DNA of 64,000 nucleotides from Rhizobium sullae (GTDB lineage: Bacteria > Pseudomonadota > Alphaproteobacteria > Rhizobiales > Rhizobiaceae), in the NCBI RefSeq assembly GCF_900169785.1, contig NZ_FWER01000004.1, positions 1-64,000 of the forward strand. Direction: 5' to 3'. Position numbers and translations under genes: made by a program. A model generated the notes under the pieces. The model saw nothing but the letters and a program-made list of their open reading frames with translations, was not told the DNA's origin and did no database searches. Positions 55,129 through 64,000 of the stretch are shown here, piece after piece. Numbering within the stretch: position 1 is the first letter of the stretch; each line of letters begins with the position of its first letter.

Positions 55129-56322
55129 TCATGCGGCGCAGCCCACGACATCAACAGCAGTTGCGGAACGGCGGTCGAGCGCGCCGCTCCTGAGGGTGAG
55201 GACGAGACCAGCGGCAACGAGGATCGCGCCGACCCAAGGTGTGGCGCCGAGCCCGAGGGAGGATTCGACGACCAAACCGCCGATCCAGGCGCCTGCCGCA
55301 ATCCCGAGATTGAAGGCAGCAATATTCAGTGCCGAAGCAACATCGACGGCGGCCGGACGGACCTGCCGCGCCAGTTGCACGACATAGAGCTGCAGGCCAG
55401 GCACGTTTGCAAAGGAGAGGAAGCCGAGAGCCGCTAATGTCGGGATCGCCAGCCATGGCGAAACCGCTGTGAAGCTGAAGAGGACGAGCACAATCGCCTG
55501 CGCGATGAAGAGCCAAGTCAGCGCCTTCACCGGGTCACGATTGGCAATCCGCCCACCGATGATGTTGCCGACGGCGATCGCGACGCCGTAGAGCACGAGG
55601 ATCAGGCTGACGGCAGACGCTGAAAAGCCCGTGATCTCCTGCAGGATCGACGCAAGGAAGGTGAAGGCGACGAACGTGCCGCCATAACCGAGCGCGGTCA
55701 TGGCAAAGACGATCAGCAACCGGCCGCTGCCGAGCACGCGGACCTGATCCTTGATGCTCGCGGGCGGCCCTTTCGAGAGGTTGGAGGGAAGCAGGAGCGC
55801 AATGCCGGCAAAGGCCACGACGCCGAGGCCAGCAACGGCGGCAAAGGTCACCCGCCAGCCGAATGTCTGGCCGATGAAGGTGCCGAACGGCACGCCCGTC
55901 ACGATCGCGACGGTCAATCCCATGAACATCATGGCTATGGCCGAGGCGCGGCGATTTTCCGGCACGAGATCGGCGGCAATCGTCGAGCCGACGGAGAAGA
56001 ATACGCCATGCGCGAAAGCCGACAGCACGCGCGCGACGAGGAGCGGCGCATATCCGGGGCTGAACGCCGCCATGGCATTGCCAATGATGAAGAGCGCCAT
56101 GAGGCCGAGCAGCAGCGGTTTGCGCGCGATACGGCCGGTGAGCGCCGTCAAGATCGGCGCGCCAAAAGTCACACCAAGCGCATAGATGCTGACGATGAGG
56201 CCCGCCAGCGGCAAAGTAATGTGGAGATCATTGGCGACTGTCGGCAGCAGGCCGACGATGACGAATTCCGTAGTCCCGATCGCATAGGCCGCGATCGTTA
56301 AGGCAAAAAGAGCAAGTGGCAT
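55129..56322 (-). CDS. MFS transporter (AraJ/sugar-efflux type)
   Basis: The 397-residue protein has 12 predicted helices. The MFS DHA1 signature near loop 2-3 (ALTGRIARKPLLLG) and a first helix with the AraJ-type sequence AAYAIGTTEFVIVGLLP are both present. A drug or sugar exporter is likely; the substrate is unknown. ATG 56322 starts helix 1; 36 further open codons upstream are not used. The LysR gene lies upstream on the same strand and may be cotranscribed or control it. Confidence 0.9.
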   Translation of the reverse strand: MPLALFALTIAAYAIGTTEFVIVGLLPTVANDLHITLPLAGLIVSIYALGVTFGAPILTALTGRIARKPLLLGLMALFIIGNAMAAFSPGYAPLLVARVLSAFAHGVFFSVGSTIAADLVPENRRASAIAMMFMGLTVAIVTGVPFGTFIGQTFGWRVTFAAVAGLGVVAFAGIALLLPSNLSKGPPASIKDQVRVLGSGRLLIVFAMTALGYGGTFVAFTFLASILQEITGFSASAVSLILVLYGVAIAVGNIIGGRIANRDPVKALTWLFIAQAIVLVLFSFTAVSPWLAIPTLAALGFLSFANVPGLQLYVVQLARQVRPAAVDVASALNIAAFNLGIAAGAWIGGLVVESSLGLGATPWVGAILVAAGLVLTLRSGALDRRSATAVDVVGCAA

Positions 56323-56460
56323 AAGATGACCCGATTGACGATGTGCCCAAGAGTTTGGGGCAAGTTGTTGTTCGGGTCCGAATATGGATGCGCGGCACCG
56401 CGGCGATAATCCGATGGCGCGGCCCAGCACTTGTGAATTGAATTCATGTTATGTACCCGC

Positions 56461-57384
56461 TTAAGGATGCTCTGTCTCGCTGATGAGCCATTTGCGGAAG
56501 AGCGCCACTGACGACTTTTCCAGAGCTCCGGCGGGATAAAGCATCGCATAGTTGAGGGCTGCAGGCTGGCGTTCGACGAAACAGCGCACAAGCCTTCCGG
56601 CGGCAATATCCTCGGCGACCAGCGAACTGCGCACCAGCGCAAAGCCTTTGCCCCTGCTGCAAGCCTGCAGCATCTCCTCGAAGGAATCGAAGACCGGTGC
56701 TTCATCGACCGCTCTTGCAATGTCGAAGCCGGCAACCGGCTCGACGTTCGGATCATCTCGGACAGTCACCTGCTCGTACCATCGCTGCCAGTCGAGCACA
56801 GTGTGCCGCATGCCGCGATAGACCAGCAACGGCGCGGCGCGAATGGCACCCCGGCTTGGAAGCCTGCTTGAGAGAGCGGGCGCAGAGACGACGAATTCCT
56901 CGTCGAGCAGCAGCGGCTCCGTCACAAGGTCGGGACCGCCATGTCCGAGCCAGATCGCCAAATCGACACTTGAAAAATCCGGCCGCTGATAGCCAACAGC
57001 GGTGCGGACTTCAATATTCGGATAGCGTCGGCAGAAGGCCTCGAGACGTGGGGCAAGCCACTGGCTTGAAAATTCGGGCGTCGTCGCGATCGTCAGCGAT
57101 GGACTGGCGCTTGCTTCCCGTGCCTGATGCAGAGCGCTCTCGAGCGAAGAAAGTGCGCTCGCGATCTCGGGATGAAGCCTAAGACCAAGAGGTGAAAGCC
57201 GGGCGCCGTGCCGCCCGCGATCGAAGAGCCGGCCGCCCATCCAGCCTTCCAGCTGTGCGATCTGATGGCTGACGGCCGTCTGTGTCAGCCCCAACCGTTC
57301 CGCGGCCCGTCCAAAGCCTCCTGTCTCCGCGATAGCGCAGAAGGCCTGCAAGGTCGAAAGCGGCGGCAACGGACGATCTGCCAT
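56461..57384 (-). CDS. LysR-family transcriptional regulator (GcvA-like)
   Basis: A 307-residue regulator with the N-terminal winged helix (LQAFCAIAETGGFGRAAERL; TQTAVSHQIAQLE) and a type 2 periplasmic-binding-fold effector domain (LTIATTPEFSSQWLAPRL). The GcvA/AmpR-like group is suggested by the effector domain start. It is divergent from the 56-residue micro-ORF, with a T-N11-A-like dyad CTCTCATGATAAGAG in between. Confidence 0.92.
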   Translation of the reverse strand: MADRPLPPLSTLQAFCAIAETGGFGRAAERLGLTQTAVSHQIAQLEGWMGGRLFDRGRHGARLSPLGLRLHPEIASALSSLESALHQAREASASPSLTIATTPEFSSQWLAPRLEAFCRRYPNIEVRTAVGYQRPDFSSVDLAIWLGHGGPDLVTEPLLLDEEFVVSAPALSSRLPSRGAIRAAPLLVYRGMRHTVLDWQRWYEQVTVRDDPNVEPVAGFDIARAVDEAPVFDSFEEMLQACSRGKGFALVRSSLVAEDIAAGRLVRCFVERQPAALNYAMLYPAGALEKSSVALFRKWLISETEHP

Positions 57385-57468
57385 GAAAATCTCTCATGAT
57401 AAGAGCAATCGAGTTTCATTATGCGGTGAAGCAAAGCAAGCATAAATTGACCGCATGGGAGATAGACC

Positions 57469-57639
57469 ATGAGGCTTTCGATAAAAATTCTGAATGCATT
57501 GCTTCCGTTTAGCAGCCTCGCCGGGCCGGCCCAGCAGCAAAGATCCGCAGCCCAGCCGCAGCCGGCAACAGCACTGAACGCGCATATGCAGAAAGATATC
57601 GGAATAGACGAGGGGCGGAACCCAGCCATCGAAAAATGA
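57469..57639 (+). CDS. Micro-ORF, DUF1127-like (56 aa)
   Basis: The 56-residue frame starts at ATG 57469, 6 nt after GGGAGAT. It has a short basic hydrophobic N-terminus (RLSIKILNALLPF), a Gln/Pro/Ala middle and a tail LNAHMQKDIGIDEGRNP that resembles the L-x-H-x-L-KDIG core of DUF1127/YjiS-like small proteins. It is divergent from lysR. The stop at 57637-57639 overlaps the T-run that ends the antisense 6S RNA. DUF1127 proteins in Agrobacterium affect small-RNA and phosphate metabolism. The assignment is tentative. Confidence 0.5.
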   Translation: MRLSIKILNALLPFSSLAGPAQQQRSAAQPQPATALNAHMQKDIGIDEGRNPAIEK

Positions 57640-57802
57640 GGTGCGATCCGCGGCAACCGATGGAGGTTTACGATCCTGGGCGCCTACAAACGTAGGTGGG
57701 TGCCGTGTGTCCAGGCCCACGAGCCTGGTCAGGGACAGCTCCCTTTGGATCGAGTATGGCCCCAGGGATTGTGGTTCCTGTCGAGAGGCGCAGATCGCAG
57801 CA
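57633..57802 (-). ncRNA. ssrS: 6S RNA
   Basis: About 165 nt on the minus strand, directly downstream of zapA as in many alphaproteobacteria. The 5' end has TGCGATC-TGCG and the 3' end CGCG-GATCGCA, forming the closing stem. In between are an open-bubble-like region and an apical hairpin CCTACG-TTTG-TAGG. A TATATAT -10 lies just upstream (57810-57804) and a TTTTT run follows (57636-57632). 6S RNA mimics an open promoter and binds RNA polymerase with the housekeeping sigma factor. Ends are approximate. Confidence 0.82.
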
Positions 57803-57849
57803 CGATATATAAGGCCGTTGATTAAGCTGCGCCAGCGTGCTGCGCAAAT

Positions 57850-58227
57850 TTAATTGAGCTCGGCAGGCGCCCGGCCGTTGAGCTTGTCGGTGATGCCGCG
57901 AATGCGGCTCGTCACCTCTCCGAGCACTTCGGCAAGGCCTTCTTCCGTCCGCGCGGTTGCCGCGGCAACGGTATCGCGATTGCTGCGCAGCGTTTCGAGT
58001 TCGGCTTCCAGCTCGGTCACGCGGCGGCTCAGCTCGGAAATTTCGTCCATCACCATGATCCCGGCCATGACGGTGATCCTCAGATCGCCGATTTCGCCGA
58101 ATTGGCCCTTGAGATGGCCGACATAACGGTCGAAGCGGTTGGCAAGATCGGTCAGGTGGTCCTCCTGTCCCTCCTCGCAGGCCATTCGATAGGCCTTGCC
58201 GTCGATCGTTACCGTCACCTGTGCCAT
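57850..58227 (-). CDS. zapA: Cell division protein ZapA
   Basis: The 125-residue protein has the ZapA N-terminal domain (MAQVTVTIDGKAYRMACEEG) and a C-terminal coiled coil (ELSRRVTELEAELETLRS). It stabilises FtsZ filaments at midcell. It follows the DUF4164 gene by 15 bp and precedes ssrS by about 50 bp. Confidence 0.94.
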   Translation of the reverse strand: MAQVTVTIDGKAYRMACEEGQEDHLTDLANRFDRYVGHLKGQFGEIGDLRITVMAGIMVMDEISELSRRVTELEAELETLRSNRDTVAAATARTEEGLAEVLGEVTSRIRGITDKLNGRAPAELN

Positions 58228-58242
58228 GTCACTGTCTTCCCA

Positions 58243-58518
58243 TTAGCGGTCCAGAACCGCCCGGATCGTTTCCATTGCTGTTACCAGCCGCCGCGAAACC
58301 TCGCGGTTGACCTCTTCCAGCCGGTTGGCACGGAATTCTGCCTGGTCGAGTTCCTGCGCCAGCTTGGAGCGGTCGGCATGCACACGGCGAACCTCGCCCT
58401 CGATGTCGCCCTGCTCACGCTGGCGTTCGATGCGCATATCCACGGCGTTTTCCAGGCCGGAAATCGCCTGTTTCAGCTCATTGAGCGCCGCTTCCATGGT
58501 TTTGCCTGTGGGCGTCAT
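58243..58518 (-). CDS. DUF4164 coiled-coil protein
   Basis: A 91-residue, almost entirely heptad-repeat protein, typical of the DUF4164 family. It is found just upstream of zapA in Rhizobiales. It may support division as a ZapB-like partner, but that is inferred only from coiled-coil structure and position. Confidence 0.82.
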   Translation of the reverse strand: MTPTGKTMEAALNELKQAISGLENAVDMRIERQREQGDIEGEVRRVHADRSKLAQELDQAEFRANRLEEVNREVSRRLVTAMETIRAVLDR

Positions 58519-58858
58519 GTCGCTGTCCCGTTCCCCCGCGCAAGACCTCTCGAATCGGCAGCCCGTGCCGGTCCAGTGTTTTCAAGAGGATATGCAGCTA
58601 GCCGACGGCACGTCAATAAAAGCCGTACCCGGGCATGGGGCCTATTCTGTGGATGACTGAAATACATCCTACCCATGATAGAAGATTCGTCTTTTGTACA
58701 AGCGCCCGATCAAATGTCAAAAATCGTCGCACCCCGCCCGGATATGGCCTGCAATTTATTGACTTGGCCGTTCCAACTGCTATGTCTCACCCGCTTTCAT
58801 CGATGGCCTACACAAGGCTTGAGGCCATCTCCCGACACCGGAACCCCGTGGAAAAGCC
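58519..58858. other. 340-bp divergent region between DUF4164-zapA and tkt
   Basis: No ORF or RNA gene seen. On the plus strand TTGACT (58759-58764), 16 nt, TATGTC (58781-58786) is a plausible housekeeping promoter for tkt, about 70 bp before its ATG. The left half presumably holds the zapA-unit promoter; no clear boxes were found. Confidence 0.45.
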
Positions 58859-60832
58859 ATGACCTCTCCCGAACAACATGACCGCATGGCGAATGCGATC
58901 CGTTTTCTCTCCATGGATGCCGTCGAAAAGGCAAATTCGGGCCATCCGGGCCTGCCGATGGGCATGGCGGATGTTGCAACCGTTCTCTTTACGAAGTACC
59001 TGAACTTCGATCCCCAGCAGCCCCACTGGCCGAACCGCGACCGCTTCGTGCTGTCAGCCGGTCACGGCTCCATGCTGCTCTATTCGCTGCTTTATCTGAC
59101 CGGCTATCCGGACATGTCGATCGAGGACATCAAGCAGTTCCGCCAGCTCGGCTCGAAGACCGCCGGCCATCCGGAATACGGTCACGCTACCGGCATCGAA
59201 ACGACGACCGGCCCGCTCGGCCAAGGTATCGCGAATTCGGTCGGCATGGCGATCGCCGAACGCAAACTGCGCGAGGAATTCGGTTCCGACCTGCTTGAAC
59301 ACTATACCTATGTGATCGCAGGCGACGGCTGCCTCATGGAAGGCGTCAGCCAGGAGGCCATCGCGCTTGCCGGCCACCTGAAGCTCAACAAGCTCATCGT
59401 CTTCTGGGACAACAATTCGATCACAATCGATGGCGCAGTGTCGCTGTCGGATTCGACCGACCAGGTTGCGCGCTTCAAGTCCGTGCACTGGAACACGATC
59501 GAGGTCGATGGTCATGACCAGTCTGCCATTGCCGCCGCTATCGAAGCCGCGCAGAAATCTGACCGCCCGACGATGATTGCCTGCAAGACGATCATCGGCT
59601 TTGGCGCGCCGAACAAGCAGGGCACCCACAAGGTGCACGGCAACCCGCTCGGCGCCGACGAAATCGCCGCGACCCGCGAAGCGCTGAACTGGGACGCCGA
59701 AGCCTTCACTGTCCCGACCGACGTTCTGGACGCCTGGCGCAAAGCGGGCACCCGTTCTGCAGAAACTATCAGGGCCTGGGAAGGTCGCCTCGACGCTTCC
59801 GGCAAGAAGGGCGAGTTCACCCGCCGCTTTGCCGGCGAACTGCCGCCCGGCTTCGATGCCGCGATCAGCGAATACAAGAAGAAGCTTGCCGAAACCAAGC
59901 CGACGGTCGCGACCCGCAAGGCTTCGGAAGATGCGCTCGAAGTCATCAACGGTTTCCTGCCGGAAACGCTAGGCGGCTCTGCCGACCTGACGCCTTCAAA
60001 CAACACCAAGACCAGCCAGATGAAGTCGATCACCCCGACAGACTTCTCCGGCCGCTACATGCATTATGGTATCCGCGAACACGGCATGGCGGCCGCCATG
60101 AACGGCATCTCGCTGCACGGCGGCCTGATCCCCTACGGCGGCGGCTTCCTGATCTTCTCGGATTATTGCCGCCCGCCAATCCGTCTCGCCTCGCTGATGG
60201 GCATCCGCGTCATACACGTGCTGACACATGACTCGATCGGCCTCGGCGAAGATGGTCCGACCCACCAGCCGGTCGAACAGCTCGCCGCACTGCGCGCCGT
60301 CCCGAACCTGATGATCTTCCGCCCGGCCGATGCCACGGAAACTGCCGAATGCTGGCAGATCGCCATCAAGACGCCGAACCGTCCGTCAGGCCTGGCGCTC
60401 ACCCGCCAGAACCTCTCGGCTGTGCGCGCTGAATACAGCGAAAAGAACCTGTCGGCCCAAGGCGCCTACACGCTCGCCGGCTCCGACGATGCCAAGGTCA
60501 CGATCTTTGCATCGGGCTCCGAAGTCGAGATCGCCGTCGCCGCTCGCGCCACGCTGGAAGGCAAGGGCATTTCCACCCGCGTCGTCTCCGTTCCTTGCAC
60601 CGAACTCTTCTTCGAGCAGCCGGAAGCCTACCGCAATGCGGTCCTCGGCAAGTCGCCGGTCAAGATCGCAGTCGAAGCCGCCGTCCGCGAAGGTTGGGAC
60701 GCCTTTATCGGCCCGGAAGGCACCTTCATCGGCATGAAGACCTTCGGTGCGTCCGGCCCGTACAAGGAACTCTACAAGCATTTCGGCATCACGGCGGAAG
60801 CCGTCGTCGCCGCAGCAGAAGCCAAGCTCTAA
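58859..60832 (+). CDS. tkt: Transketolase
   Basis: TPP enzyme of the pentose-phosphate (and Calvin) pathways. The 657-residue product has TPP-binding motif [13 protein letters not shown] ... [10 protein letters not shown]. It also has the signature [17 protein letters not shown], the catalytic His region [15 protein letters not shown] and [18 protein letters not shown]. Length and organisation are normal. gap follows in the same orientation 61 bp downstream. Confidence 0.97.
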   Translation: MTSPEQHDRMANAIRFLSMDAVEKANSGHPGLPMGMADVATVLFTKYLNFDPQQPHWPNRDRFVLSAGHGSMLLYSLLYLTGYPDMSIEDIKQFRQLGSKTAGHPEYGHATGIETTTGPLGQGIANSVGMAIAERKLREEFGSDLLEHYTYVIAGDGCLMEGVSQEAIALAGHLKLNKLIVFWDNNSITIDGAVSLSDSTDQVARFKSVHWNTIEVDGHDQSAIAAAIEAAQKSDRPTMIACKTIIGFGAPNKQGTHKVHGNPLGADEIAATREALNWDAEAFTVPTDVLDAWRKAGTRSAETIRAWEGRLDASGKKGEFTRRFAGELPPGFDAAISEYKKKLAETKPTVATRKASEDALEVINGFLPETLGGSADLTPSNNTKTSQMKSITPTDFSGRYMHYGIREHGMAAAMNGISLHGGLIPYGGGFLIFSDYCRPPIRLASLMGIRVIHVLTHDSIGLGEDGPTHQPVEQLAALRAVPNLMIFRPADATETAECWQIAIKTPNRPSGLALTRQNLSAVRAEYSEKNLSAQGAYTLAGSDDAKVTIFASGSEVEIAVAARATLEGKGISTRVVSVPCTELFFEQPEAYRNAVLGKSPVKIAVEAAVREGWDAFIGPEGTFIGMKTFGASGPYKELYKHFGITAEAVVAAAEAKL

Positions 60833-60893
60833 AGGGGAGCGTTCCAGCGCTCTCCACTCATCCGCAAGCCCCATATCTAGGGAGTGAATGCAA

Positions 60894-61904
60894 ATGACTG
60901 TAAAGGTTGCCATCAACGGCTTTGGCCGCATCGGCCGCAATGTTCTCCGTGCTATCGTTGAATCCGGCCGCACCGACATCGAAGTGGTCGCCATCAACGA
61001 CCTCGGCCCTGTCGAAACCAATGCCCACCTGCTGCGTTACGACTCGATCCACGGCCGCTTCCCGGCAACCGTGAAGGTTGAAGGCGATACGATCATCGTC
61101 GGCAACGGCAAGCCGATCAAGGTGACGGCGATCAAGGATCCGGCGACCCTGCCGCACCGGGAACTCGGCGTCGACATCGCCATGGAGTGCACGGGCATCT
61201 TCACCGCGCGCGACAAGGCCGCGGCTCACCTCACCGCCGGCGCAAAGCGCGTCCTCGTCTCGGCGCCTGCCGACGGCGCTGACCTTACCGTCGTCTACGG
61301 CGTCAACCACGACCAGCTCACCAAGGAGCACATGGTCATCTCCAACGCATCCTGCACGACGAACTGCTTGGTTCCGGTCGTTAAGGTGCTGAATGACGCC
61401 GTCGGCATCGACCACGGCTTCATGACGACCATCCACTCCTACACTAACGACCAGCCGTCGCTCGACCAGATGCACAAGGATCTGTACCGCGCCCGCGCTG
61501 CAGCACTCTCGATGATCCCGACTTCGACAGGTGCAGCCAAGGCCGTCGGCCTCGTCCTGCCAGAACTGAAGGGTAAGCTCGACGGCACGTCGATCCGCGT
61601 CCCGACCCCGAACGTCTCCGTCGTCGATTTCAAGTTCGTTGCCAAGAAGGCAACCAGCGTTCAGGAAATCAACGAAGCCATCAAGACTGCCGCCAACGGC
61701 AAGCTGAAGGGCGTTCTCGGCTACACCGAGGAGCCGCTGGTTTCCCGCGACTTCAACCACGACAGCCAGTCCTCGATCTTAGCGGTTGACCAGACCAAGG
61801 TCATGGAAGGCACCTTCGTCCGTATCCTCACCTGGTACGACAACGAGTGGGGCTTCTCCAACCGCATGGCCGATACAGCCGTTGCCTTTGCAAAGCTTAT
61901 CTGA
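60894..61904 (+). CDS. gap: Glyceraldehyde-3-phosphate dehydrogenase
   Basis: Phosphorylating GAPDH of 336 residues. NAD-binding [15 protein letters not shown] is at the N-terminus, the catalytic Cys is in [13 protein letters not shown], and the C-terminal [12 protein letters not shown] is conserved. ATG 60894 gives the usual [11 protein letters not shown] start and lies 9 nt after GGGAG; ATG 60888 is only 3 nt from it. Product of the adjacent tkt feeds this step, a common central-carbon cluster. Confidence 0.97.
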   Translation: MTVKVAINGFGRIGRNVLRAIVESGRTDIEVVAINDLGPVETNAHLLRYDSIHGRFPATVKVEGDTIIVGNGKPIKVTAIKDPATLPHRELGVDIAMECTGIFTARDKAAAHLTAGAKRVLVSAPADGADLTVVYGVNHDQLTKEHMVISNASCTTNCLVPVVKVLNDAVGIDHGFMTTIHSYTNDQPSLDQMHKDLYRARAAALSMIPTSTGAAKAVGLVLPELKGKLDGTSIRVPTPNVSVVDFKFVAKKATSVQEINEAIKTAANGKLKGVLGYTEEPLVSRDFNHDSQSSILAVDQTKVMEGTFVRILTWYDNEWGFSNRMADTAVAFAKLI

Positions 61905-61930
61905 GCTTAGCGAAAAGCAGATTTAGGAAG

Positions 61931-61961
61931 GCGGCTCGGGAAAACCGGGCCGCTTTTGTTT
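61931..61961 (+). terminator. Intrinsic terminator of gap
   Basis: GCGGCTCGG and CCGGGCCGC form a 9-bp stem (one T-G pair) with loop GAAAA, followed by TTTTGTTT. It begins 27 nt past the gap stop. Confidence 0.8.
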
Positions 61962-62265
61962 GAGCAATTGAGCAGCATCCACGGATAATTCAAAAAACAA
62001 AAGTGCCGGCCTCTTCTTCCCTGCCCTGCTCTTGCCTGATTTGCCTCTACATTCTTCAAAGAGAATCTCTCCCGTAGCATTCCCACCGACCAGCCGTCCG
62101 GCGCCGTTCAGCAGCATGAAGCCGCAGGCAAGCGAGGTTAAGCCGCAAGGCCTACCCTTCCGGCCCGTTTTGCCGTTTACTGATGCAGGCGGAATGAAGC
62201 ATGGAGGGCGGAATAGCTGCAATGCCCGGACTGTCTTGAGGCGCGGGGAATGAAAGGGGACAGAC
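61962..62265. other. Intergenic region between gap and the antiporter gene
   Basis: No convincing gene. A 99-residue minus-strand frame (61923-62222) crosses the gap terminator, has no recognisable domain and is treated as spurious. Promoter elements for the antiporter are not clear. Confidence 0.4.
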
Positions 62266-64000
62266 GTGGAAGCATTCTATATCGTCGTGCTGGTGTCGAC
62301 GGCGCTTGTGCTTCTTGCGGCCTTCTCGAGCCTGCTCGCCTTTCGCTTTGGCGCTCCGCTGCTTCTGCTCTTCCTGGCAATCGGCCTGCTTGCGGGCGTG
62401 GATGGGCTCGGCATCGAATTCAGCAACAATTACCTTGCCTATATCCTCGGCTCGATCGCGCTTGCCGTCATTCTCTTTGATTCCGGCTTCGGTACGACGA
62501 TCCACGCCTTCAAGCTCGCGGCCATACCTTCGCTGACGCTTGCCTCCATTGGCGTGCTGATCACCGCCGGCCTCTTTGCCGTGGCCGCCATGTGGCTCCT
62601 CAATTTCAGCTGGCTCGAGGGACTGCTGCTCGGCTCGATCGTCGCTTCGACGGACGCCGCCGCCGTCTTCTTCCTGCTGCGTATCGGCGGCATCAACATT
62701 CGCGACAAGGTGCGCTCCACGCTCGAAGTGGAATCCGGCACCAACGATCCGATGGCGATCTTCCTCACCATCGCCCTCGTTGAGCTGCTCGCGAGCGGCG
62801 AAGGCTATGCCGGCATCAATATCGGCATGCTCGCGATGTTCATTCAGGAAATGGGCCTTGGCGTCATTCTCGGGCTGCTCGGCGGCATGATGATCGCACA
62901 GGTCGTCGGCCGTCTGGACACCGATCGCGGCCTCACGCCGATCTTCGTGCTCGGCCTTGCGATGCTCGTGTTTTCTTTCGCAGGCGCCGTCGGCGGCAGT
63001 GGCTTCCTGGCCGTTTACGTCGCCGGCATCTATGCGGGAAACCGCAAGCTTCCGGCGCTAGGATCAATCAAGCGCTTTCAGGACGGCATGACCTGGCTCG
63101 CGCAGATCATCATGTTCCTCGTCCTCGGCCTGCTCGCAACGCCTTCGCAGTTTCCGGCAATCATCCTTCCAGCGGTTGCGCTGGCGTTGTTTTTGATCGT
63201 CGTCGCCCGTCCGCTCGCCATCTGGCTTTCGCTCCTGCCTTTTGACTATACGCAGCAGGAGATCGGCTTCGTCGCCTGGGTCGGCCTTCGCGGCGCGGTC
63301 TCGATCCTGCTTGCCATCATGCCGATTCTCGGGGGATTGCAGAACGGGCAAATATTCTTCAACACCGCCTTCATCATCGTGCTGGTCTCGCTGTTGATCC
63401 AGGGTTGGACCATCAAGCCGGTGGCCAAGAAACTCGGCCTCATCATCCCCCCGCGCATGGGCGCGGTCGACAAGGTGGAGGTCGATCTGCCGGGTGCGGC
63501 AAACCACGAACTGCTCTCCTATCGCGTCATTAAGGACAGCCCGATCCTTCGCGGCGAACGCATCCCCCGCTGGGCTACCCCTTCGCTCGTCATCCGCGAC
63601 GGCAAGTCGATGCGCTATCAATATGCCGGGCGGCTACGCGAGAACGATCTTGTCTACCTTTTCATCGTGCCGAGCTACTCGCGCCTGCTTGACCGGCTTT
63701 TCGCCAGCCGTGCGCCAGTGGATGCCGACGATGCCGAGTTTTTCGGTGCTTTCGCGCTCTCCCCCGCCCGGCCGGCCGCCGATCTGGATGCTGCCTACGG
63801 CCCGGGCCTTTTGAATGAATCCGAGAGGGGGTTGACCATCGCCGAACTGATGAAGCAGCGCCTCGGCGGCAAGGCGGACTATGCCGATCGCGTCCGTCTT
63901 GGCTCGATCATTCTGATCGTTCGCGACCTCGATGATCAGGACCATATCACCTCGGTCGGCATGTCGCTCGAGGCTGTCGAACCCGCCATCACGCTGCCGA
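62266..64000 (+). CDS. CPA1-type Na+/K+:H+ antiporter (NhaP2/CvrA-like), C-terminus beyond window
   Basis: An open frame of 578 codons runs off the right edge. It starts at GTG 62266, 5 nt after AAGGGGA; the ATG at 62250 is out of frame. About 12 helices are followed by a cytosolic TrkA-C/RCK_C-like region (YRVIKDSPILRGERIPRWAT ... LVYLFIVPS). The ion-binding motif is VESGTNDPMAIFLT, and the WLAQIIMFLVLGLL segment fits the NhaP2/CvrA potassium/proton group. Probably controls K+ and volume; the ion specificity is inferred. Confidence 0.9.
   Translation, partial: MEAFYIVVLVSTALVLLAAFSSLLAFRFGAPLLLLFLAIGLLAGVDGLGIEFSNNYLAYILGSIALAVILFDSGFGTTIHAFKLAAIPSLTLASIGVLITAGLFAVAAMWLLNFSWLEGLLLGSIVASTDAAAVFFLLRIGGINIRDKVRSTLEVESGTNDPMAIFLTIALVELLASGEGYAGINIGMLAMFIQEMGLGVILGLLGGMMIAQVVGRLDTDRGLTPIFVLGLAMLVFSFAGAVGGSGFLAVYVAGIYAGNRKLPALGSIKRFQDGMTWLAQIIMFLVLGLLATPSQFPAIILPAVALALFLIVVARPLAIWLSLLPFDYTQQEIGFVAWVGLRGAVSILLAIMPILGGLQNGQIFFNTAFIIVLVSLLIQGWTIKPVAKKLGLIIPPRMGAVDKVEVDLPGAANHELLSYRVIKDSPILRGERIPRWATPSLVIRDGKSMRYQYAGRLRENDLVYLFIVPSYSRLLDRLFASRAPVDADDAEFFGAFALSPARPAADLDAAYGPGLLNESERGLTIAELMKQRLGGKADYADRVRLGSIILIVRDLDDQDHITSVGMSLEAVEPAITLP

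Noticed and set aside
61923..62222. 99-residue minus-strand ORF after gap
   Set aside because: Runs through the gap terminator, lacks a ribosome-binding site and any known motif.

Overview
The window is a gene-dense, GC-rich stretch of an alphaproteobacterial chromosome. Its content points to Rhizobium or a close relative (Rhizobium/Agrobacterium/Sinorhizobium group): a serC leader hairpin pair upstream of serC-serA, a coxMNOP-type alternative terminal oxidase, the sulfolipid operon sqdBDC, lpiA-acvB (lysyl-phosphatidylglycerol synthesis and turnover), ybgC-tolQRAB-pal-cpoB running into tilS-ftsH-glmM, a full-consensus CtrA box and EcfG-type general-stress promoters. Almost all of it is core chromosome. 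Mobile or accessory material is limited to an IS481-type transposase tail at the left edge, a palindromic repeat inside tilS, and toxin-antitoxin material inside ruvCAB.

Layout. 1-152: the right end of an IS481-family element, stopping next to an elongator tRNA-Met (162-238, minus). 370-5018 (minus): mnmA, a small MscS channel and a soluble PAS-PAS-GGDEF-EAL protein. 5148-7491 (plus): a probable EcfG promoter, a 68-residue hydrophilic protein, an erythromycin-esterase-like protein and a phosphoribosyltransferase. 7537-10219: a divergent MerR regulator and Zn/Cd/Pb P1B-ATPase pair with a readable operator. 10344-10844: a YidB-like protein. 10930-13840 (minus): serC-serA with the serC leader. 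13967-14803: an outer-membrane beta-barrel protein with a CtrA box upstream. 15022-19950 (minus): cytochrome c followed by a CuA/aa3-type oxidase with two subunit-III-like genes.

20185-31664 (minus) is one long envelope and proteostasis block: ybgC, tolQ, tolR, tolA, tolB, pal, cpoB, tilS, ftsH, glmM. 31780-34756 (plus): sqdBDC. 34827-37226 (plus): 5-formyl-THF cyclo-ligase, YmdB-type phosphoesterase and an exported MBL-fold protein. 37267-37831 (minus): a general-stress flavin-fold protein behind a consensus EcfG promoter. 37946-42188: yebC, a luciferase-like monooxygenase and a chemoreceptor. 42423-45594 (plus): ruvC, an AbrB/PIN toxin-antitoxin pair, ruvA, a truncated PIN gene, ruvB. 45738-52614: DinB-like protein, acvB, lpiA and a large MscS channel. 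52722-56322: short-type 6-phosphogluconate dehydrogenase, a VOC/SRPBCC/ArsR module and an MFS exporter. 56461-58518: LysR regulator, a micro-ORF, 6S RNA (ssrS), zapA and a coiled-coil DUF4164 protein. 58859-61904 (plus): tkt-gap. 62266 to the end: a CPA1-type cation/proton antiporter cut by the window edge.

The three observations most worth following are: (i) a 141-bp mosaic palindromic repeat lying in frame inside tilS and translated as 47 extra residues; (ii) the ruvCAB operon interrupted twice by PIN-toxin material, the second piece being an N-terminally truncated PIN gene that overlaps the ruvA stop and the ruvB start; (iii) a general-stress signature (EcfG-type promoters) ahead of an uncharacterised esterase-like/phosphoribosyltransferase couple and a separate PNPOx-fold gene. 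I found no CRISPR array, no prophage and no clearly new multi-gene system.
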